From NCBI GenBank assembly GCA_002319955.1, contig DCJS01000014.1, forward strand, positions 47,582-82,270: 34,689 nt of DNA. Reading direction: 5' to 3'. A program made the translations under genes and the position numbers. The DNA comes from Flavobacteriales bacterium UBA1694 (GTDB lineage: Bacteria; Bacteroidota; Bacteroidia; Flavobacteriales; Weeksellaceae). Each line of letters begins with the position of its first letter. The first letter of the stretch is position 1. Positions 14,842 through 22,955 of the stretch are shown here, one piece after another. The notes under the pieces were generated by a model, which saw nothing but the letters and a program-made list of their open reading frames with translations, had not been told where the DNA came from and did not search any database.

Positions 14842-15321
14842 TTAGTAGACGGGACAGTGCTGGACGCCGACCTTTTCTATTTGCTTTTTTGTATCTCCAA
14901 TGGTAAAATTCACGCTCTGTAGCATGCCGTAAAGGCAATCCGAAGTCATTTCATTGAAACTTCCATTTTCGCCCCGAACAGTAAGTTCTGGGCCACTTAG
15001 GATGTAGCTGTTTTCTGCAAATTGCATTTTAGTAAGTTCATAGGTCTTGCCATCGACGTAAGCTTCCCCTTTTTGCCCCTGAAGGTCGTATTTTAAAAGG
15101 AGCTTTGAATCGCTAGTGAATTGGAGTTGGCCCAGTACGGCCTCTTCCTGTTTTAGGGTATTCAATGAGTCGGCTTTGAGCTGCTCATTAAAAGCTAAAG
15201 AATCGTGTAGCTGGCTGGAGGGTTGTAGGGTGTCTAAATCACTGGTGCTCGGCATCGGCGCCTCCTTTTTACAGGCTACTATAAGAATACAAAATGCTAA
15301 AATTAAGAGAACTTGTTTCAT
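14842..15321 (-). CDS. Small lipoprotein of unknown function
   Basis: A 159-residue protein with a typical lipoprotein signal: MKQVLLILAFCILIVACKKE, lipobox IVAC with the cysteine at residue 17. The start at 15321 is chosen because it gives a clean signal peptide; an in-frame start 27 bases upstream would add nine unrelated residues. After a Ser/Gln/Lys-rich linker of about 50 residues comes a compact beta-rich part containing QFTSDSKLLLKYDLQGQKGE and a late pair of cysteines (SDCLYGM and VQHCPVY). I do not recognise the family. It is first in a two-gene unit with the GNAT-like gene and diverges from yicC. Confidence 0.75.
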   Translation of the reverse strand: MKQVLLILAFCILIVACKKEAPMPSTSDLDTLQPSSQLHDSLAFNEQLKADSLNTLKQEEAVLGQLQFTSDSKLLLKYDLQGQKGEAYVDGKTYELTKMQFAENSYILSGPELTVRGENGSFNEMTSDCLYGMLQSVNFTIGDTKKQIEKVGVQHCPVY

Positions 15322-15370
15322 CTGATAAAAATAGGAAATTTCTAGCACCTAGACATTCCTTTAAAAATGT

Positions 15371-15378
15371 TAAATTTG
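15371..15378 (+). promoter_or_regulatory. Bacteroidota-type -7 promoter element for yicC-gmk-nadA-folB
   Basis: TAAATTTG matches TAnnTTTG and ends 18 bases before the yicC ATG. It lies in the 75-base gap between divergent genes. No clear -33 TTG at usual spacing. Confidence 0.55.
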
Positions 15379-15396
15379 CTTTTCTAAAAACAATCT

Positions 15397-16254
15397 ATGA
15401 TTTTATCGATGACCGGCTTTGGTAGAGCTGAAGGCGTTTTTGAAGGCAAAAAAGTGACCGTAGAAATTAAGTCACTCAATTCCAAGTCCATGGACTTAAG
15501 CATGCGCGTGCCCATGCGCTATAAAGAAAAGGAGTTTGACATCCGAAAGATTCTAAACGATCAAATCATCCGAGGTAAGGTCGACTGTTATATTAATAGT
15601 GAAACCCTTGAGGAGCGTGGTGATGTGCGCTTAAGTAAATCGCTACTAGTCGCCTATATGCAGGAGCTTAAAAGTGTAGCCTCTGATGGACCCGATTTTG
15701 AATATTTGAAAATGGCCGTTCGCATGCCCGAAGTCATTTCTTCTAAATCCGAGGATCTCACGCCACAAGAATGGCTTTTTTTACAACAAATTCTTTCAGA
15801 AGCTCTAGCCGCCTTTCAATCGTTTAGAGCAGAGGAAGGGCGTATTTTGGGTGAGGAACTTAAGAGTAATATTAATTATATTAAGCAGTTTCTAGCCCAG
15901 GTCGAGCCATTTGAAAGTGTCAGACTTGAGGCTGTAAAGCAGCGCTATCAAGCGACTTTAAAAGAATTTGAAAATGTGGATCAGACACGATTCTACCAAG
16001 AATTGGCCTATTACACCGAGAAATTGGACGTTGCAGAGGAGAAAGTTCGTTTAGCGCAGCACTTAACCTATTATGTTGAGGTCTTGGAAAAGGAGCAGTA
16101 TAACGGAAAGAAACTCGGGTTTATTGCTCAAGAAATTGGCCGTGAAATCAATACTCTCGGCTCAAAAGCGAATCACGCGGAGATTCAAAAGCTCGTGGTT
16201 AAAATGAAGGACCATTTGGAGAAAATAAAAGAGCAAACGCTCAACGTATTATAA
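15397..16254 (+). CDS. yicC: YicC/YloC family endoribonuclease
   Basis: A 285-residue protein. The N-terminus MILSMTGFGRAEG and NSKSMDLSMRVP are signatures of the YicC-like N domain, and the C-terminus NGKKLGFIAQEIGREINTLG followed by SKANHAEIQKLVVKMKDHLE is the DUF1732 domain. E. coli YicC is described as an endoribonuclease acting on RNA, and the family is often genetically linked to gmk, as here. First gene of a four-gene operon, 20 bases before gmk. Confidence 0.94.
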   Translation: MILSMTGFGRAEGVFEGKKVTVEIKSLNSKSMDLSMRVPMRYKEKEFDIRKILNDQIIRGKVDCYINSETLEERGDVRLSKSLLVAYMQELKSVASDGPDFEYLKMAVRMPEVISSKSEDLTPQEWLFLQQILSEALAAFQSFRAEEGRILGEELKSNINYIKQFLAQVEPFESVRLEAVKQRYQATLKEFENVDQTRFYQELAYYTEKLDVAEEKVRLAQHLTYYVEVLEKEQYNGKKLGFIAQEIGREINTLGSKANHAEIQKLVVKMKDHLEKIKEQTLNVL

Positions 16255-16274
16255 TTAGAGACTAAGGATAGACT

Positions 16275-16835
16275 ATGGGAAAAGTCATTGTATTTTCAGC
16301 CCCATCGGGAAGTGGGAAAACAACGCTTGTTAAGCACGCACTTCGTGTTTTTCAGTCGCTTGAATTTTCGATTTCGTGTACCACTAGAGCCCCCAGGGGT
16401 GAGGAGGTAGACGGTCAGGATTATTATTTTTTGTCGCTCAAGGAGTTTAAAGAGGCCATTTCAAAAGAGGCGTTTGTTGAGTATGAAGAGGTCTATGAGG
16501 GCACCTTTTATGGCACACTTAAAACAGAGGTGGAGCGCATATGGGCCTTAGGTAAGACGGTGATTTTTGATGTGGATGTGAAAGGTGGCATTGCGCTAAA
16601 AACGTTTTTTGGTGACAAAGCCTTAAGTCTGTTTATTACAGTTCCTAGCATCGAGGAATTGGAACGAAGATTGATTAATAGAAACACAGACGATTCAAAA
16701 ACAATCGCTATGCGCGTGGAGAAAGCCGCGTATGAAATGGCGTTTCAATCGCAATTTGACAAAATTGTGGTCAACCAAAATTTAGAGGAAGCGAAAAACG
16801 ATGTAGACACTTATATTAAAGCGTTTATAAAATAG
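16275..16835 (+). CDS. gmk: Guanylate kinase
   Basis: A 186-residue P-loop kinase that phosphorylates GMP to GDP. It has the Walker A loop SAPSGSGKTTL near residue 8, the GMP-binding SISCTTRAPRGEEVDGQDYYF, FVEYEEVYEGTFYGT and the Walker B-like VIFDVDVKGG. RLINRNTDDSKTIAMRVEKA is the lid. Length is normal. It sits between yicC and nadA on one transcript. Confidence 0.97.
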   Translation: MGKVIVFSAPSGSGKTTLVKHALRVFQSLEFSISCTTRAPRGEEVDGQDYYFLSLKEFKEAISKEAFVEYEEVYEGTFYGTLKTEVERIWALGKTVIFDVDVKGGIALKTFFGDKALSLFITVPSIEELERRLINRNTDDSKTIAMRVEKAAYEMAFQSQFDKIVVNQNLEEAKNDVDTYIKAFIK

Positions 16836-16868
16836 GATTAACTTCGTAATTCAAATACAGCAGTAACA

Positions 16869-17888
16869 ATGAGTACAGAGAGTTTTCAAAAAGCCAAGGC
16901 CAATCTGCCAGTCAGAGGCTTCTTAGATATTAGCGATTTAGTCATTCCTCAGGGAGAGGCTTTAGTGCAGGCTATTTTAGATCTGAAGAAAGAAAAAAAT
17001 GCGGTCATTCTAGCCCATTATTACCAACCGCCAGCGATTCAGGATATTGCCGACTTTTTAGGGGATTCTCTTCAGCTGGCCCGTCAGGCTAAAGATACCG
17101 ATGCGGACATGATTGCATTTTGTGGGGTCCATTTCATGGCGGAAGCGGCAAAAATACTTAACCCCACGAAAAAAGTGGTGCTTCCCGATCTTCAGGCCGG
17201 GTGCTCCCTTGCAGACGGCTGTAGTGGCGAGGGGCTGCGCGCAATGCGCGAAAAGCATCCCGGGGCACTCATTGCCACTTACATAAACTGTAATGCGGAA
17301 ACTAAGGCGGAGAGTGATATTATTGTGACCAGTTCCAATGCGGAAACCATTATTAATTCTCTTCCGAAAGACAAACCTTTAATTTTCGCTCCGGATAAAA
17401 ATCTTGGGCGGTACTTAATGCAGAAGACCGGTCGCGAGATGATTCTTTGGGACGGTAGTTGTATCGTGCATGAGGCATTTTCAATGGAGCGCATTGCGGC
17501 TCAAATGGCAGCGCATCCAAATGCAAAACTCATTGCCCACCCAGAGAGTGAAACCTCAGTGCTCGATTTGGCCCATTTTATTGGATCCACTTCAGCCCTT
17601 TTAAATTACGTCGAGACCGACTCGGCTCAGGAGTTTATTGTCGCAACCGAAGAGGGAATTCTACACGAAATGCATAAGCGCGCTCCAGAAAAAACCTTAA
17701 TTCCAGCACTGGTATTTGACGAGAGTTGCAATTGTTCAGAGTGCTTCTTCATGAAGAGAAATACCCTTGAGAAGCTGTACCTATGTATGAAATATGAGCT
17801 GCCAGAAATTACCATGGATGAATCGCTTCGCTTAAAAGCGCTAATCCCAGTGGAGAAAATGCTGGAACTCTCAAAAACGGTAAAATAG
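16869..17888 (+). CDS. nadA: Quinolinate synthase A
   Basis: A 339-residue [4Fe-4S] enzyme that condenses iminoaspartate with dihydroxyacetone phosphate to quinolinate in NAD synthesis. Visible motifs are ILAHYYQPPAIQDIADFLGD, FCGVHFMAEAAKIL, DLQAGCSLADGC, ATYINCNAETKA, FAPDKNLGRYL, HPESETSVLDLA and, near the end, DESCNCSECFFMKRNTLEKL. Cysteines in FCGVHFMAE, in AGCSLADGC and in the C-terminal CNCSEC region are where the three cluster ligands are expected. No nadB or nadC is in the window. It lies 33 bases after gmk and 8 bases before folB. Confidence 0.96.
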   Translation: MSTESFQKAKANLPVRGFLDISDLVIPQGEALVQAILDLKKEKNAVILAHYYQPPAIQDIADFLGDSLQLARQAKDTDADMIAFCGVHFMAEAAKILNPTKKVVLPDLQAGCSLADGCSGEGLRAMREKHPGALIATYINCNAETKAESDIIVTSSNAETIINSLPKDKPLIFAPDKNLGRYLMQKTGREMILWDGSCIVHEAFSMERIAAQMAAHPNAKLIAHPESETSVLDLAHFIGSTSALLNYVETDSAQEFIVATEEGILHEMHKRAPEKTLIPALVFDESCNCSECFFMKRNTLEKLYLCMKYELPEITMDESLRLKALIPVEKMLELSKTVK

Positions 17889-17896
17889 AGCCCTCT

Positions 17897-18256
17897 ATGT
17901 CAAAAATAATCCTCGAAGATCTAAAAATTTACGCTTACCATGGCGTCTTGCCAGAAGAAACGAGAACAGGAACTTATTATTTACTCACCCTAGAGCTGCA
18001 GGTGGATTTGTCAAAGGCGGCGGAGTCTGATGCCCTTGAGGATACGGTAAACTACGCCGAGGTAAACGAGATTATTCATCGTGAAATGGCCATTTCTTCA
18101 AAACTTTTAGAGCACGTCTGTGGACGGATCTTAACGCAAGTCCATCTTGAATTCCCACAAGTTGAATTTTTGAAAATTAAGCTGACCAAAACCTCCCCGC
18201 CAATGCGTGGAGAAATGCATGGCGTTAGTGTGGAGCTTGAACAGAGTTACTTATAG
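17897..18256 (+). CDS. folB: Dihydroneopterin aldolase
   Basis: A 119-residue small aldolase of folate synthesis that cleaves dihydroneopterin to hydroxymethyl-dihydropterin. It shows the family start ILEDLKIYAYHGVLPEE, the tunnelling-fold segment DTVNYAEVNEIIH, LLEHVCGRI and the end VEFLKIKLTKTSPPMRGEMH with SVELEQ. It could also use dihydromonapterin or work as an epimerase, which sequence does not settle. Last gene of the yicC operon. Confidence 0.93.
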   Translation: MSKIILEDLKIYAYHGVLPEETRTGTYYLLTLELQVDLSKAAESDALEDTVNYAEVNEIIHREMAISSKLLEHVCGRILTQVHLEFPQVEFLKIKLTKTSPPMRGEMHGVSVELEQSYL

Positions 18257-18318
18257 AGCCTTTTAAATAGCGCCTCACTCGAGTTCGTTGGGTTGTTGTC
18301 TTCAGACTTAAAAAAGAA

Positions 18319-18346
18319 AGCCCCAGTCGATTAAACGGCTGGGGCT
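18319..18346 (-). terminator. Terminator between convergent folB and luciferase-like gene
   Basis: An 11-bp stem with one G-T pair: AGCCCCAGTCG (18319-18329) with CGGCTGGGGCT (18336-18346), loop ATTAAA. On the minus strand it is followed by TTTCTTTTTT and lies 13 bases after the oxidoreductase stop, so it is a good terminator in that direction. On the plus strand the following CCTTGTTTGT is weaker but may also serve folB. Confidence 0.88.
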
Positions 18347-18359
18347 CCTTGTTTGTGCT

Positions 18360-19361
18360 TTAGCTCAGAATCTCGCTTCTGACTTCTTGTAAAATACGGT
18401 AGGAATCCTTGCGGGCCTGCGGATCGAAAATCGCCGAATTGATCATGATTTCATCGACGTTAAATCGCGCCTGGAACTCAGTCAACTGAGTTTTTACAGT
18501 CTCTTTACTACCGACAAAACTGTATTTAAGTTTTTGAAGCAAATGACTCTTTTCTTGTGCGCTCCAAATAGCATCCATATTCTCGACAGGTTTTGCATAA
18601 GGTCTACGTTCATTGCGAATTAGCCCTAGAAATGTGAGGTAGAGGGTAGAGGCTATTTTTTCAGCCTCCTGATCCGATTCAGCGGCCATTCCGTTGACAC
18701 ACGCAATTGTGTAGGGTTTATCTAATTGGGCACTCGGTTCAAAACGTTCGTGGTATATCTTGAATGCCATTTCCATCATTTCAGGGGCAAAGTGTCCGGC
18801 AAACGCGTAAGGCAAACCAAGCTCGGCCGCTAAATGGGCACTGTCGGTTGAGGAGCCTAACATGTAAATGGGAATATTACTGCCTTCGCCAGGGATGGCG
18901 CGTACTAAGGCACTGCTGTTATCGCTTGAAAAATAGGTTTGAAGTTCGCTTATTTGTTTAGGAAATTGGGTGTTGATGGTCATTGGATTGCGGCCAAGTG
19001 CTTTAGCCGTGTAGCCATCGGTTCCAGGCGCTCGGCCTACCCCTAAATCGATGCGCTCTGGATACAACGCTTCTAAGGTTCCAAACTGCTCCGCAATTAC
19101 TAAAGAGGAGTGGTTTGGCAACATAACGCCACCTGAACCAATACGCATTGTTTTTGTCCCGGAAGCAATATAGCCAATCAGTACTGAGGTTGCGGAGCTG
19201 GCAATACCTTCAAAATTATGATGTTCAGCAAGCCAGTAGCGGTGGTAGTCTAATGACTCGACGTATTTTGCAAGATCCAAACTCTCTGCAAGGGCTTCAC
19301 TTACAGAACTTCCTTCTTTTATTGGTGCTAAATCTAAAGTAGATAACCTAAATTCTTTCAT
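18360..19361 (-). CDS. LLM class flavin-dependent oxidoreductase (MsnO8-like)
   Basis: A 333-residue luciferase-like monooxygenase fold. Typical features are the start RLSTLDLAPIKEGSS, YHRYWLAEHHNFEGIASSAT, IASGTKTMRIGSGGVMLPNH, EQFGTLEALYPERIDLGVGR with APGTD, and IPIYMLGSSTDSAHLAAELG. By family it uses reduced FMN and oxygen on an unknown substrate; the YhbW/MsnO8 group is the nearest. No flavin reductase is beside it. A 14-base perfect palindrome lies 4 bases upstream of the ATG. Confidence 0.92.
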   Translation of the reverse strand: MKEFRLSTLDLAPIKEGSSVSEALAESLDLAKYVESLDYHRYWLAEHHNFEGIASSATSVLIGYIASGTKTMRIGSGGVMLPNHSSLVIAEQFGTLEALYPERIDLGVGRAPGTDGYTAKALGRNPMTINTQFPKQISELQTYFSSDNSSALVRAIPGEGSNIPIYMLGSSTDSAHLAAELGLPYAFAGHFAPEMMEMAFKIYHERFEPSAQLDKPYTIACVNGMAAESDQEAEKIASTLYLTFLGLIRNERRPYAKPVENMDAIWSAQEKSHLLQKLKYSFVGSKETVKTQLTEFQARFNVDEIMINSAIFDPQARKDSYRILQEVRSEILS

Positions 19362-19365
19362 AAAT

Positions 19366-19379
19366 AGTAATTAATTACT
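19366..19379. promoter_or_regulatory. 14-bp perfect palindrome upstream of flavin oxidoreductase gene
   Basis: AGTAATTAATTACT is its own reverse complement and lies 4 bases upstream of the start codon at 19361 (minus strand). Its position suits a dimeric repressor operator. AT-rich palindromes occur by chance, so this is a weak call. Confidence 0.3.
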
Positions 19380-19454
19380 CAAGTTACGAAGGTCTAGGCG
19401 ACAAAAAAAATAGATTCAATTCAAAATGCCTATGAGGTTAAATGGACGTATTAA

Positions 19455-21581
19455 TTACGTGTCCTTAGGTGCAAAAAAGGAACTTAGCAGTCGGATTTCG
19501 CCGTATTCAAATTCCGCGGGAAGTACCGATTTCCAGGCGTTTAGGGTATCTTGAGGCTCTAGATCATGCTTTGATTTAAAGATCTCAATTTTCTCTTTTG
19601 GTAAGAGCCGTACTAAATCGGCCATTTCAAGTGAACCGTTTTGGGCGAATTTATCAAAATGCCCAATAAGGGTGGCGCGAATTAGCCCTCTGTGTTTTTC
19701 TATCTCATAAAGCGTTTTTCCTTCCTTAAAAAGCTGCCAAGTGAGTTGGTGACTTGGGATTTTCGCTACTTTAGTGCTTAAATCAAGATCGTATGCGCCC
19801 TCTAAAAGGGGAACTTCAAGGAGCTCTAAGGCTCTAAGCTCCTGCAGATAATTTTGGAAATCTTCAAGTAGGTCTTTAGTCTTTTCATTAAGCCCTTTGA
19901 GTCCACTCACGCCCTTGGTCTGAGAATAGAATAATTTAAAAGGTTGAAAGAGATTGTCATGCGCACTTTTAAAGAAAAATTCTGCAGCCCCTTTCGTTTT
20001 ACCCTCGATGGCACTCCACTCCAGTTCTTTGGCAAAGAATTTCTCTTTCATCTGAGGAAGAATACGCGCAAACTTTTTATAAATTACTTCCAAGTGCTGC
20101 AGTTCTTTTTGGCTTCTGAATTCTAAAGATTTCACCTCCTCTTTGTCCACGCTCTTACTCTCCGTGGCTGATTTTAACCAGGCTGTGAGTTCTTTTTTTG
20201 CCCAGTGGGTATCGAGTTTTTGCAGGATTTTCGAGAGTGTAAAATCGTATTTTTCGCGCTCTAAAATCTCTTCAATTCGGTCGTTTGCATGGGTTGAGTC
20301 CTGAAAACTTGCAATTCGGCGGTCTGAGAATATAACCTCAGGAGTTATTTTTGATTTTAACACGATTCCCTCTAAGGTGCGGCAACGCGAGAGGGCGACG
20401 TATACTTGGCCGGAGACAAAAGATTTTCCAGCATCGATGATCACGTTTTCAAACGTAAGCCCTTGGCTTTTGTGAATTGTGACGGCCCAGGCCAGTCGGA
20501 TGGGATACTGTTGAAAACTACCTAAAACGTCCTCCTGAATGTTTTTGTTCTGATCAAGGGAATACGATTTCTGTTCCCACACCTCCTTTTTGAGGGTGTA
20601 GGTGGAGTCGCTGCCCTCAATTTGAACTTTAATTTCATCTTCTGAAACGCCCGTGACCAGGGCCAGTTTCCCGTTGAAATAGCGCTTTTCTGCCGAGGCG
20701 TCATTTCGAATAAACATCACTTGGGAGCCTACTTTAAGTTCTAAATTTGTTTCACAAGGGTATTGGTTTTCTTTAAAGTCCCCGACAATACTGGCTGGGT
20801 AGAAACTAGAGTTGCCTGGTAGTTCATCAAGTTTCTTACGGTTGATGAGCTCGGCCATTCTATTGTGAGACGTAAGGTAGACGTACGATTTATCTGTTGG
20901 TTCAAACTCTGGCTTGTAGCGCTCGTTTAATTTCTCAAAATCAATGGAATCAATGTCAGCATCGCGAATTGCATTTAAAAGTTCAATAAATTCCTGATCT
21001 GTTTGCCTGTATACTTTCGTTAGCTCTACGGTAATTAGGGGTAAGGACTCGAGCGCTTTTGCACTAAAGAAAAAGGGAGTCGGGTAGTAGCGGCCTAGAG
21101 CCTCTTGCTCTCGAACAACCGGTGGAAGTTGGTAAAGGTCCCCAATAAAAAGCATCTGAACGCCTCCAAAGGGAAGGGTGCTTCGGCGTACAAAACGTAG
21201 GGAGTAGTCCATCATGTCCAAAACGTCTGCTCGAAGCATAGAGACCTCATCAATGATTAGAAGCTCTAGCTCACGCAAAAGTTTAAGTTTCTCTTTTCGG
21301 TATTTGAAATGCTGAAGTAAATCGGACACATTGTTGCCCAAATGCCCGTCGATTCGCTCAATGGTTGGAAGAAATGGGCGCAGTGGCAGGCCAAACATTG
21401 AGTGGATAGTCACCCCTGAAGCGTTTATGGCTGCGATCCCTGTCGGTGCGACAACGATGTGTTTTTTACGCGTTTTCTTTACCAGCTCATTTAAAAAAGT
21501 CGTTTTTCCGGTGCCGGCTTTTCCAGTTAAAAAAAGACTGCGGTTTGTGTATTCTGCAAGCTCAAAGAGAGGTGGATTCAT
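19455..21581 (-). CDS. PIF1-like superfamily 1 helicase with C-terminal helix-turn-helix region
   Basis: A 708-residue AAA/PIF1-type DNA helicase. Walker A is GKAGTGKTTFLNEL (about 17-30), then VVAPTGIAAINASGVTIHSM (motif Ia), LLIIDEVSMLRADVLD (Walker B), GDLYQLPPV (motif III), VTIHKSQGLTFENVIID and QVYVALSRCRTLEGI (late motifs). The helicase core ends near residue 425. The following about 280 residues are charged, partly coiled, and end with LTWQLFKEGKTLYEIEKHRG, which looks like the helix-turn-helix domain seen at the end of RecQ- and PIF1-like helicases in Bacteroidota. It would unwind DNA 5' to 3', by family. Transcribed divergently from a lipoprotein gene. Confidence 0.93.
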   Translation of the reverse strand: MNPPLFELAEYTNRSLFLTGKAGTGKTTFLNELVKKTRKKHIVVAPTGIAAINASGVTIHSMFGLPLRPFLPTIERIDGHLGNNVSDLLQHFKYRKEKLKLLRELELLIIDEVSMLRADVLDMMDYSLRFVRRSTLPFGGVQMLFIGDLYQLPPVVREQEALGRYYPTPFFFSAKALESLPLITVELTKVYRQTDQEFIELLNAIRDADIDSIDFEKLNERYKPEFEPTDKSYVYLTSHNRMAELINRKKLDELPGNSSFYPASIVGDFKENQYPCETNLELKVGSQVMFIRNDASAEKRYFNGKLALVTGVSEDEIKVQIEGSDSTYTLKKEVWEQKSYSLDQNKNIQEDVLGSFQQYPIRLAWAVTIHKSQGLTFENVIIDAGKSFVSGQVYVALSRCRTLEGIVLKSKITPEVIFSDRRIASFQDSTHANDRIEEILEREKYDFTLSKILQKLDTHWAKKELTAWLKSATESKSVDKEEVKSLEFRSQKELQHLEVIYKKFARILPQMKEKFFAKELEWSAIEGKTKGAAEFFFKSAHDNLFQPFKLFYSQTKGVSGLKGLNEKTKDLLEDFQNYLQELRALELLEVPLLEGAYDLDLSTKVAKIPSHQLTWQLFKEGKTLYEIEKHRGLIRATLIGHFDKFAQNGSLEMADLVRLLPKEKIEIFKSKHDLEPQDTLNAWKSVLPAEFEYGEIRLLSSFFAPKDT

Positions 21582-21669
21582 GGCCCAAATTTAAAGAAAA
21601 AAAAGGGATTCGCTTCGGCCTGAATCTTGCTTGATTTTTCGTAGTTTTATGGCCCAAAGCCCCTAAGTT

Positions 21670-22143
21670 ATGAATCGGATTGCCTTGTTTTTAATGCTCC
21701 TCGTACTAGTTTTTGCTTGCAAAAGTAAAGACCTAGCCCAGACAGACGACCACCTTCCAAAAGATGTCGCTCTAATGCCTGAGCGCGATTATTCGAATAA
21801 AACCGATTTGGATATTGAAAGGGATCGCGGGTATCTAAACGAACTGAAACAAAAGATCACAGAGCAAATTGCGCTCGTTTCTTGTAGCGACCCCCTCGAA
21901 TGGAGGCTCTCGCCTTTAGGATCGAAAGCATGCGGAGGACCAGCCAGTTTCATTGCCTATCCGATCGAACTTGAAGAGGTTCTTTTGCCTCAAATTTCAA
22001 AATATAACCAAGAGAGTTCCAGCTTCAATCTGAAGTACGGGATTATTTCAGATTGCTCCGTAACGGAAGCTCCTTCAGGAATTCGATGCGAAAACGGGGT
22101 GGCTACCCTTACCTATGGGCTGGGGGAAACCTCAGAAATGTAG
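21670..22143 (+). CDS. Small lipoprotein of unknown function
   Basis: A 157-residue protein beginning MNRIALFLMLLVLVFACKSK, a lipoprotein signal with lipobox VFAC and the cysteine at residue 17. The mature part is mostly soluble, with a charged segment DLDIERDRGYLNELKQKITE and three further cysteines around SCSDPLEW, KACGGPAS and DCSVTEA. SCSDPLEWRLSPLGSKACGG recalls small secreted Bacteroidota proteins, but I do not recognise a named family. It is a single-gene unit. Confidence 0.72.
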   Translation: MNRIALFLMLLVLVFACKSKDLAQTDDHLPKDVALMPERDYSNKTDLDIERDRGYLNELKQKITEQIALVSCSDPLEWRLSPLGSKACGGPASFIAYPIELEEVLLPQISKYNQESSSFNLKYGIISDCSVTEAPSGIRCENGVATLTYGLGETSEM

Positions 22144-22172
22144 TTTTTAGTGTTGATCAGGTCCTATAACTA

Positions 22173-22200
22173 TTCAAGGACTCAATTACGAGTCCTTGAA
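22173..22200. other. Perfect 11-bp inverted repeat without T tract
   Basis: TTCAAGGACTC (22173-22183) and GAGTCCTTGAA (22190-22200) form a perfect stem with loop AATTAC, about 30 bases after the lipoprotein stop. On the plus strand it is followed by A residues, so it is not a classical terminator in either direction. The rest of the 186-base gap (22144-22329) shows nothing I can interpret. Confidence 0.6.
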
Positions 22201-22329
22201 AAAAAAATGTGAAAGTCACGGCCTGCTTTACTTTGCATCGCCGTAGAATAAAACCACCCTATTTAGTTGGAAAAGTTCAAATCTGTTTTAGCTGTAATTT
22301 TAATAAAAACGTAGTAAAAACGAAGACCC

Positions 22330-22851
22330 TTATTTTTCGTCTTGATACCAGCTTGAATAGGTTACATAATTTTCTGCAATTCGGTTGACCTCACCTTCTA
22401 GTAGGTCGACAGAGATGTCTTTTAGCTTGCGGGCAGGAATTCCACCCCAAACTTCTCCTGATTTTATAAGTGTGCCCTGAATGACCACCGAGCCAGCACC
22501 AACTATGGAGTTGCTCTCCACTACGCAGTTATCCATTACTATAGCGCCCATTCCAATAAGCACGTTATCTTCTAAGGTGCAGCCGTGGACAATTGCATTA
22601 TGACCTATGGAAACGTTGTTTCCAACCGTAAGAGGGAATTTCTCATAGGTGCAGTGGAGCATCACGTTATCCTGAACGTTCACTTGATTGCCTAATCTAA
22701 TAGAGTTTACATCCCCTCGAATCACGGCATTGTACCAAATACTGCAGTTTTTCCCCATTTCTACATCTCCAATAATGGTCGCCGTTTCTGCTAAAAATGT
22801 TCCTTCTCCAATTTGTGGAGTTTTTCCTAATAGTTCTTTTACAAGTGCCAT
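22330..22851 (-). CDS. Gamma carbonic anhydrase family protein (YrdA/PaaY-like)
   Basis: A 173-residue left-handed beta-helix protein built of hexapeptide repeats, from TFLAETATIIGDVEMGKNCS to VVIQGTLIKSGEVWGG. The three histidines of the metal site are where expected: MLHCTYE, then SIGHNAIVHGC. The N-terminal IWYNAVIRGDVNSIRLGNQV with QVNVQDNVMLHC is characteristic. Members include true carbonic anhydrases and thioesterases (PaaY), and most bacterial ones are of unproven activity. It is divergent from the NifU gene. Confidence 0.92.
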   Translation of the reverse strand: MALVKELLGKTPQIGEGTFLAETATIIGDVEMGKNCSIWYNAVIRGDVNSIRLGNQVNVQDNVMLHCTYEKFPLTVGNNVSIGHNAIVHGCTLEDNVLIGMGAIVMDNCVVESNSIVGAGSVVIQGTLIKSGEVWGGIPARKLKDISVDLLEGEVNRIAENYVTYSSWYQDEK

Positions 22852-22928
22852 GGCTAAATTTATTTTTTATAATTACCGCTAATTGACAAAGTCTACTAAG
22901 CTCTGTCTTTTATCTGAGCTTAATTGCG

Positions 22929-22936
22929 TATTTTTG
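22929..22936 (+). promoter_or_regulatory. Bacteroidota-type -7 promoter element for nifU-like gene
   Basis: TATTTTTG matches TAnnTTTG and ends 19 bases before the ATG at 22956. No clear -33 TTG at usual spacing. Confidence 0.55.
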
Positions 22937-22955
22937 CTATTCAAATTTACGAAAA

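Noticed and set aside
21586..21593. TAAATTTG on the minus strand just upstream of the helicase
   Set aside because: It matches TAnnTTTG but ends only 4 bases before the ATG, so it would require a leaderless transcript; not called as a promoter.
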